Source of the DNA: Hydrogenophaga sp.
GTDB taxonomy: Bacteria; Pseudomonadota; Gammaproteobacteria; Burkholderiales; Burkholderiaceae_C
Assembly (NCBI GenBank): GCA_016741995.1
Contig: JACVCO010000008.1
Coordinates: 62,001-126,000 of the forward strand
Length of the DNA: 64,000 nt
Direction: 5' to 3'
The notes below the pieces were generated by a model that saw only the letters and a list, made by a program, of their open reading frames with translations, did no database searches and was not told where the DNA came from. Made by a program: the position numbers and the translations under genes. Below are positions 62,027 to 64,000 of the stretch, piece by piece (within the stretch, counting starts at the first letter, position 1; each line of letters starts with the position of its first letter).

Positions 62027-62242
62027 TCATTGGCGGGTCAGGCGCGCTGTGAGCGGGGGCAGGCCGGTGGCGGGTGCCGACAGCGCCACGGCGTGGGAAG
62101 AGGCGGCCCCCGCGCCGCGCGCGGGCAGGGTGGTCTGGGCCGCACCCAGGCCGCCCATCACCAGCGTCCAGGCGGCGATGAGCTGCACGCTGCGGTTCTC
62201 GAAGTTCGGGCGGGTGCGGGCTTTGTCGGGCGATCGTCGCAT
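62027..62242 (-). CDS. small hypothetical protein, possible signal anchor
   Basis: 71 residues from ATG 62242: a basic, polar N-terminus (RRSPDKARTRPNFENR), a hydrophobic stretch LIAAWTLVMGGLGAAQT around residues 20-36, then an Ala/Pro/Leu-rich tail. A weak GGA lies upstream. It could be a small membrane-anchored or exported protein, or a chance open frame. Between the flavoprotein and the adenosyltransferase, divergent from the latter. Confidence 0.35.
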   Translation of the reverse strand: MRRSPDKARTRPNFENRSVQLIAAWTLVMGGLGAAQTTLPARGAGAASSHAVALSAPATGLPPLTARLTRQ

Positions 62243-62422
62243 CGGGCGTGTTCCATCCGGGGCATTGAAAGAAACCGCATTCCAGCCCGACCGACGCCAC
62301 AAGGCCAGCCTTTTTGCCCCGCGTTGCGGGCTTGACCTTCGCTTCACGCCGCTCACATTTGCCTGCCGATCGTTACCAGCCGCCCATCACTCACAATCGC
62401 GAATCGCTTGACAAGGAACACC

Positions 62423-63007
62423 ATGGGCAACCGACTCACGCAGATCGCCACCCGCACCGGCGACGCGGGCACCACCGGGCTCGGCGACAACACGCGCGTC
62501 TCGAAAGACAGCCTGCGCGTGCACGCCATGGGCGATGTCGACGAACTCAACTCGCACATCGGCGTGCTGCTGTGCGAAGAACTGCCGGCCGGGGTGCGCG
62601 ACTTGCTGGTGGAAATCCAGCACCAGCTCTTCAACCTCGGCGGCGAGCTGTCCATCCCCGGCTATCAACTGCTCAAGCCCGAGGCCGTGGCCGCGCTCGA
62701 CGACGCGCTGGCCCACCACAACGCGCAACTGCCGCGGTTGCAGGAATTCATCCTGCCCGCGGGCAACCGCGCCGCCAGCCAGGCGCACGTGTGCCGCACC
62801 GTGGCGCGCCGCGCCGAGCGCGCGGTGGTGGCGCTGGGCGACGCCGAGGCGGTGAACGACGCGCCGCGCCAGTACCTCAACCGCCTCTCCGACCTGATGT
62901 TCGTGCTCGCGCGCGTGCTCAACCGCATGCACGGGGGCGACGACGTGTACTGGAAGAGCGAGCGCCTGCAGCAACAGGCCGGCGACGCACCCGAGGCCGA
63001 CGCATGA
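62423..63007 (+). CDS. cob(I)alamin/cob(I)yrinic acid a,c-diamide adenosyltransferase, PduO type
   Basis: 194 residues. Adds the adenosyl group to reduced corrinoid, giving coenzyme B12 forms. The N-terminal ATP-binding motif is TRTGDAGTTGLGD near residue 10, with VDELNSHIGVLL and the C-terminal RTVARRAERAVV and LNRLSDLMFVLARV, all PduO-type. AAGGA lies 6 nt before ATG 62423. The 180 nt upstream to the divergent small frame show no cobalamin-riboswitch features. Its stop overlaps the start of the next gene (ATGA at 63004-63007). Confidence 0.93.
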   Translation: MGNRLTQIATRTGDAGTTGLGDNTRVSKDSLRVHAMGDVDELNSHIGVLLCEELPAGVRDLLVEIQHQLFNLGGELSIPGYQLLKPEAVAALDDALAHHNAQLPRLQEFILPAGNRAASQAHVCRTVARRAERAVVALGDAEAVNDAPRQYLNRLSDLMFVLARVLNRMHGGDDVYWKSERLQQQAGDAPEADA

Positions 63008-63336
63008 AGCGCGCCGCGCCGGCCCTGTTGCTGGCGCTTGCCACCGCGGCGGCGGTGGCCGACACGCCGGCGCCCGGGCAGGTGGTGCTCTCCTGCGAAG
63101 CCGTCTACATGCCGGCGCGCAGCACCTGGGTGCGCGAGGTGCGCTTCTCGCTCGACGAACGCCGCATCCGCGGTGTGGAGATCGATGGCGTGCCGGTCTA
63201 CACCTTCACCGTGTACGACACCCTGCTGCTCACGGCGCTGGACAACGAGCGCATCCAGCTCGACACCGCCACCCTCACCTGGCGCAGCGACTTCCGCGGG
63301 CAGGCCACATCGGAAGGCCGCTGCGAACGCCGCTGA
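63004..63336 (+). CDS. small exported hypothetical protein
   Basis: 110 residues with a signal peptide (RAAPALLLALATAAAVADT, cleavage near residue 20). The mature part is beta-rich with two Cys (LSCEAVYMP and GRCERR), which may form one disulfide linking the two ends. No family is recognised. It is coupled to the adenosyltransferase gene by a 4-nt overlap. Converges on the thioesterase with a 3-nt gap. Confidence 0.75.
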   Translation: MKRAAPALLLALATAAAVADTPAPGQVVLSCEAVYMPARSTWVREVRFSLDERRIRGVEIDGVPVYTFTVYDTLLLTALDNERIQLDTATLTWRSDFRGQATSEGRCERR

Positions 63337-63339
63337 GCC

Positions 63340-63765
63340 TCAGCGCGGCGCCAGGACGGACATCGTGATGCGCGAGACGCAGGTGAGCTCGCCCGCGTCG
63401 TTGCGCAGATCGATGTGCCACACCTGCGTGCTGCGGCCGATGTGCACCGGCCGCGTGACGCCCGTGACCCAGCCCTGCGTGGCGCCCTTGAGGTGGTTGG
63501 CGTTGATGTCCAGGCCGACCGCGCGGTGGCCGTCGGGGCAGCTGAAGGCCGCGCCGCAGGAGCCCAGCGTCTCGGCCAGTACCACGCTCACGCCGCCGTG
63601 CAGCAGGCCATAGGGTTGCCGGGTGCGCGTGTCCACCGGCACGCGCGCGGCGATGAAGTCGTCGCCCACCTCGGTGAACTCGATGCCCAGCTGCCGCACG
63701 GCGGTGTCGTCGTGCAGGCGGTGCAGGATTTCGCAGGAGATGGGGCGCGTCCAGATGCGTGCCAT
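63340..63765 (-). CDS. hotdog-fold thioesterase (PaaI/YdiI-like)
   Basis: 141 residues. The hotdog motif YGLLHGGVSVVLAETLGSCG near residue 52 has the catalytic-type Glu, and VGLDINANHLKGATQGWVTG is the second strand block. This matches YdiI/MenI-like acyl-CoA hydrolases of ~140 residues. It hydrolyses acyl- or aroyl-CoA; the exact substrate is unknown. It follows the permease gene on the same strand, with a 5-nt gap to its stop. Confidence 0.9.
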   Translation of the reverse strand: MARIWTRPISCEILHRLHDDTAVRQLGIEFTEVGDDFIAARVPVDTRTRQPYGLLHGGVSVVLAETLGSCGAAFSCPDGHRAVGLDINANHLKGATQGWVTGVTRPVHIGRSTQVWHIDLRNDAGELTCVSRITMSVLAPR

Positions 63766-63770
63766 GCCGC

Positions 63771-64000
63771 TCAGGCCTTGCTGCCGCGGCTGAGCAGCCA
63801 GTACAGCAGGATGGCACCGAAGGTGGCGGTGCCGATGCCGCCCAGGCCGAAGGCGCCGAACTTGAGCGTGTACTCGCCCGTGCCCAGGATGATGGGGATG
63901 GCGGCCACCAGCAGGTTGCGGTTGTCCGAGAAGTCGACCTTGTTGTCGACCCAGATCTTGGCGCCCGCGATCGCGATCAGGCCGAACACCACGATGGACA
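63771..64000 (-). CDS. NCS2 (uracil/xanthine) permease, C-terminal part
   Basis: Only the last ~76 residues are in the window; the gene runs off the right edge. VFGLIAIAGAKIWVDNKVDF, NLLVAAIPIILGTGEYTLKF and the last helix GTATFGAILLYWLLSRG match the C-terminal helices of UraA/RutG-type uracil or purine permeases (nucleobase:cation symporter-2). The closing Ser/Arg/Gly/Lys tail is cytoplasmic. Which nucleobase it carries cannot be told. Confidence 0.8.
   Translation of the reverse strand, partial: SIVVFGLIAIAGAKIWVDNKVDFSDNRNLLVAAIPIILGTGEYTLKFGAFGLGGIGTATFGAILLYWLLSRGSKA

Noticed and set aside
62243-62422. Cobalamin riboswitch upstream of the adenosyltransferase
   Set aside because: Only 180 nt are available and no B12-box-like or conserved multi-stem element is visible; a normal AAGGA ribosome site is present.

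Overview
This 64-kb window is chromosomal DNA from a high-GC betaproteobacterium. Gene content and protein style (LivM-LivG fusion, a stand-alone infA beside minCDE, mnmG-rsmG-LysE-parA-hydrolase-parB order, many LysE, TetR and MFS genes) fit Burkholderiales, family Comamonadaceae, most like Hydrogenophaga. The genus is an inference from family resemblance. The mnmG-rsmG-parAB block and its parS sites suggest the window lies near the replication origin. I saw no rRNA, tRNA, transposase, integrase or CRISPR array.

Layout. 0-2.7 kb: a partial acyl-CoA ligase, an unknown protein and an AAC(3)-I-like acetyltransferase. 2.8-4.1 kb: a type II NADH dehydrogenase. 4.1-14.3 kb: one long minus-strand catabolic operon (feruloyl-CoA-synthase-type ligase, thiolase, a branched-chain-amino-acid-type ABC importer, acyl-CoA dehydrogenase), with a divergent TetR gene and two palindromic operators between them. 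14.3-18 kb: a LysE exporter, an exported protein, infA and the minCDE operon. 18.3-22 kb: a copper-resistance locus, copZ-cueR-spy-like divergent from copA, with two MerR-type operators. 22-26 kb: an aminomutase-like PLP enzyme, an MFS transporter and an AsmA-like protein.

26-31.5 kb is the most unusual part. It is a five-gene, one-direction cluster: an orphan LuxR-type acyl-homoserine-lactone receptor, a diaminobutyrate-type transaminase, a 2-oxoglutarate/iron dioxygenase, an MFS carrier and an ATP-grasp ligase. It looks like a small quorum-controlled amino-acid or dipeptide natural-product pathway, and the lines I sampled in its regulatory half have lower GC. 31.5-34 kb holds a hybrid histidine kinase and a NarL-type response regulator.

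34-50 kb is a polyamine catabolism supercluster: agmatinase, gamma-glutamylpolyamine oxidase, MocR regulator, PuuD, PuuA, putrescine transaminase, PotFGHI-type importer, aldehyde dehydrogenase, GABA transaminase and a second glutamine-synthetase-like enzyme. Together these can import putrescine or agmatine and carry it to succinate semialdehyde. 50-52.8 kb holds an atypical kinase-like protein, a class II aldolase, a Cys-cluster protein and an FMN reductase. 52.8-58.5 kb is the mnmG-rsmG-parAB segregation block with three parS-like sites. 58.5-64 kb holds a cupin, an AraC regulator, a small Cys-rich exported protein, a D-lactate-dehydrogenase-type flavoprotein, a cobalamin adenosyltransferase, a thioesterase and a partial NCS2 permease.

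Many genes form ATGA or GTGA overlaps. At least nine start codons lie 6-8 nt after a -10-like hexamer with no Shine-Dalgarno, suggesting leaderless mRNAs.
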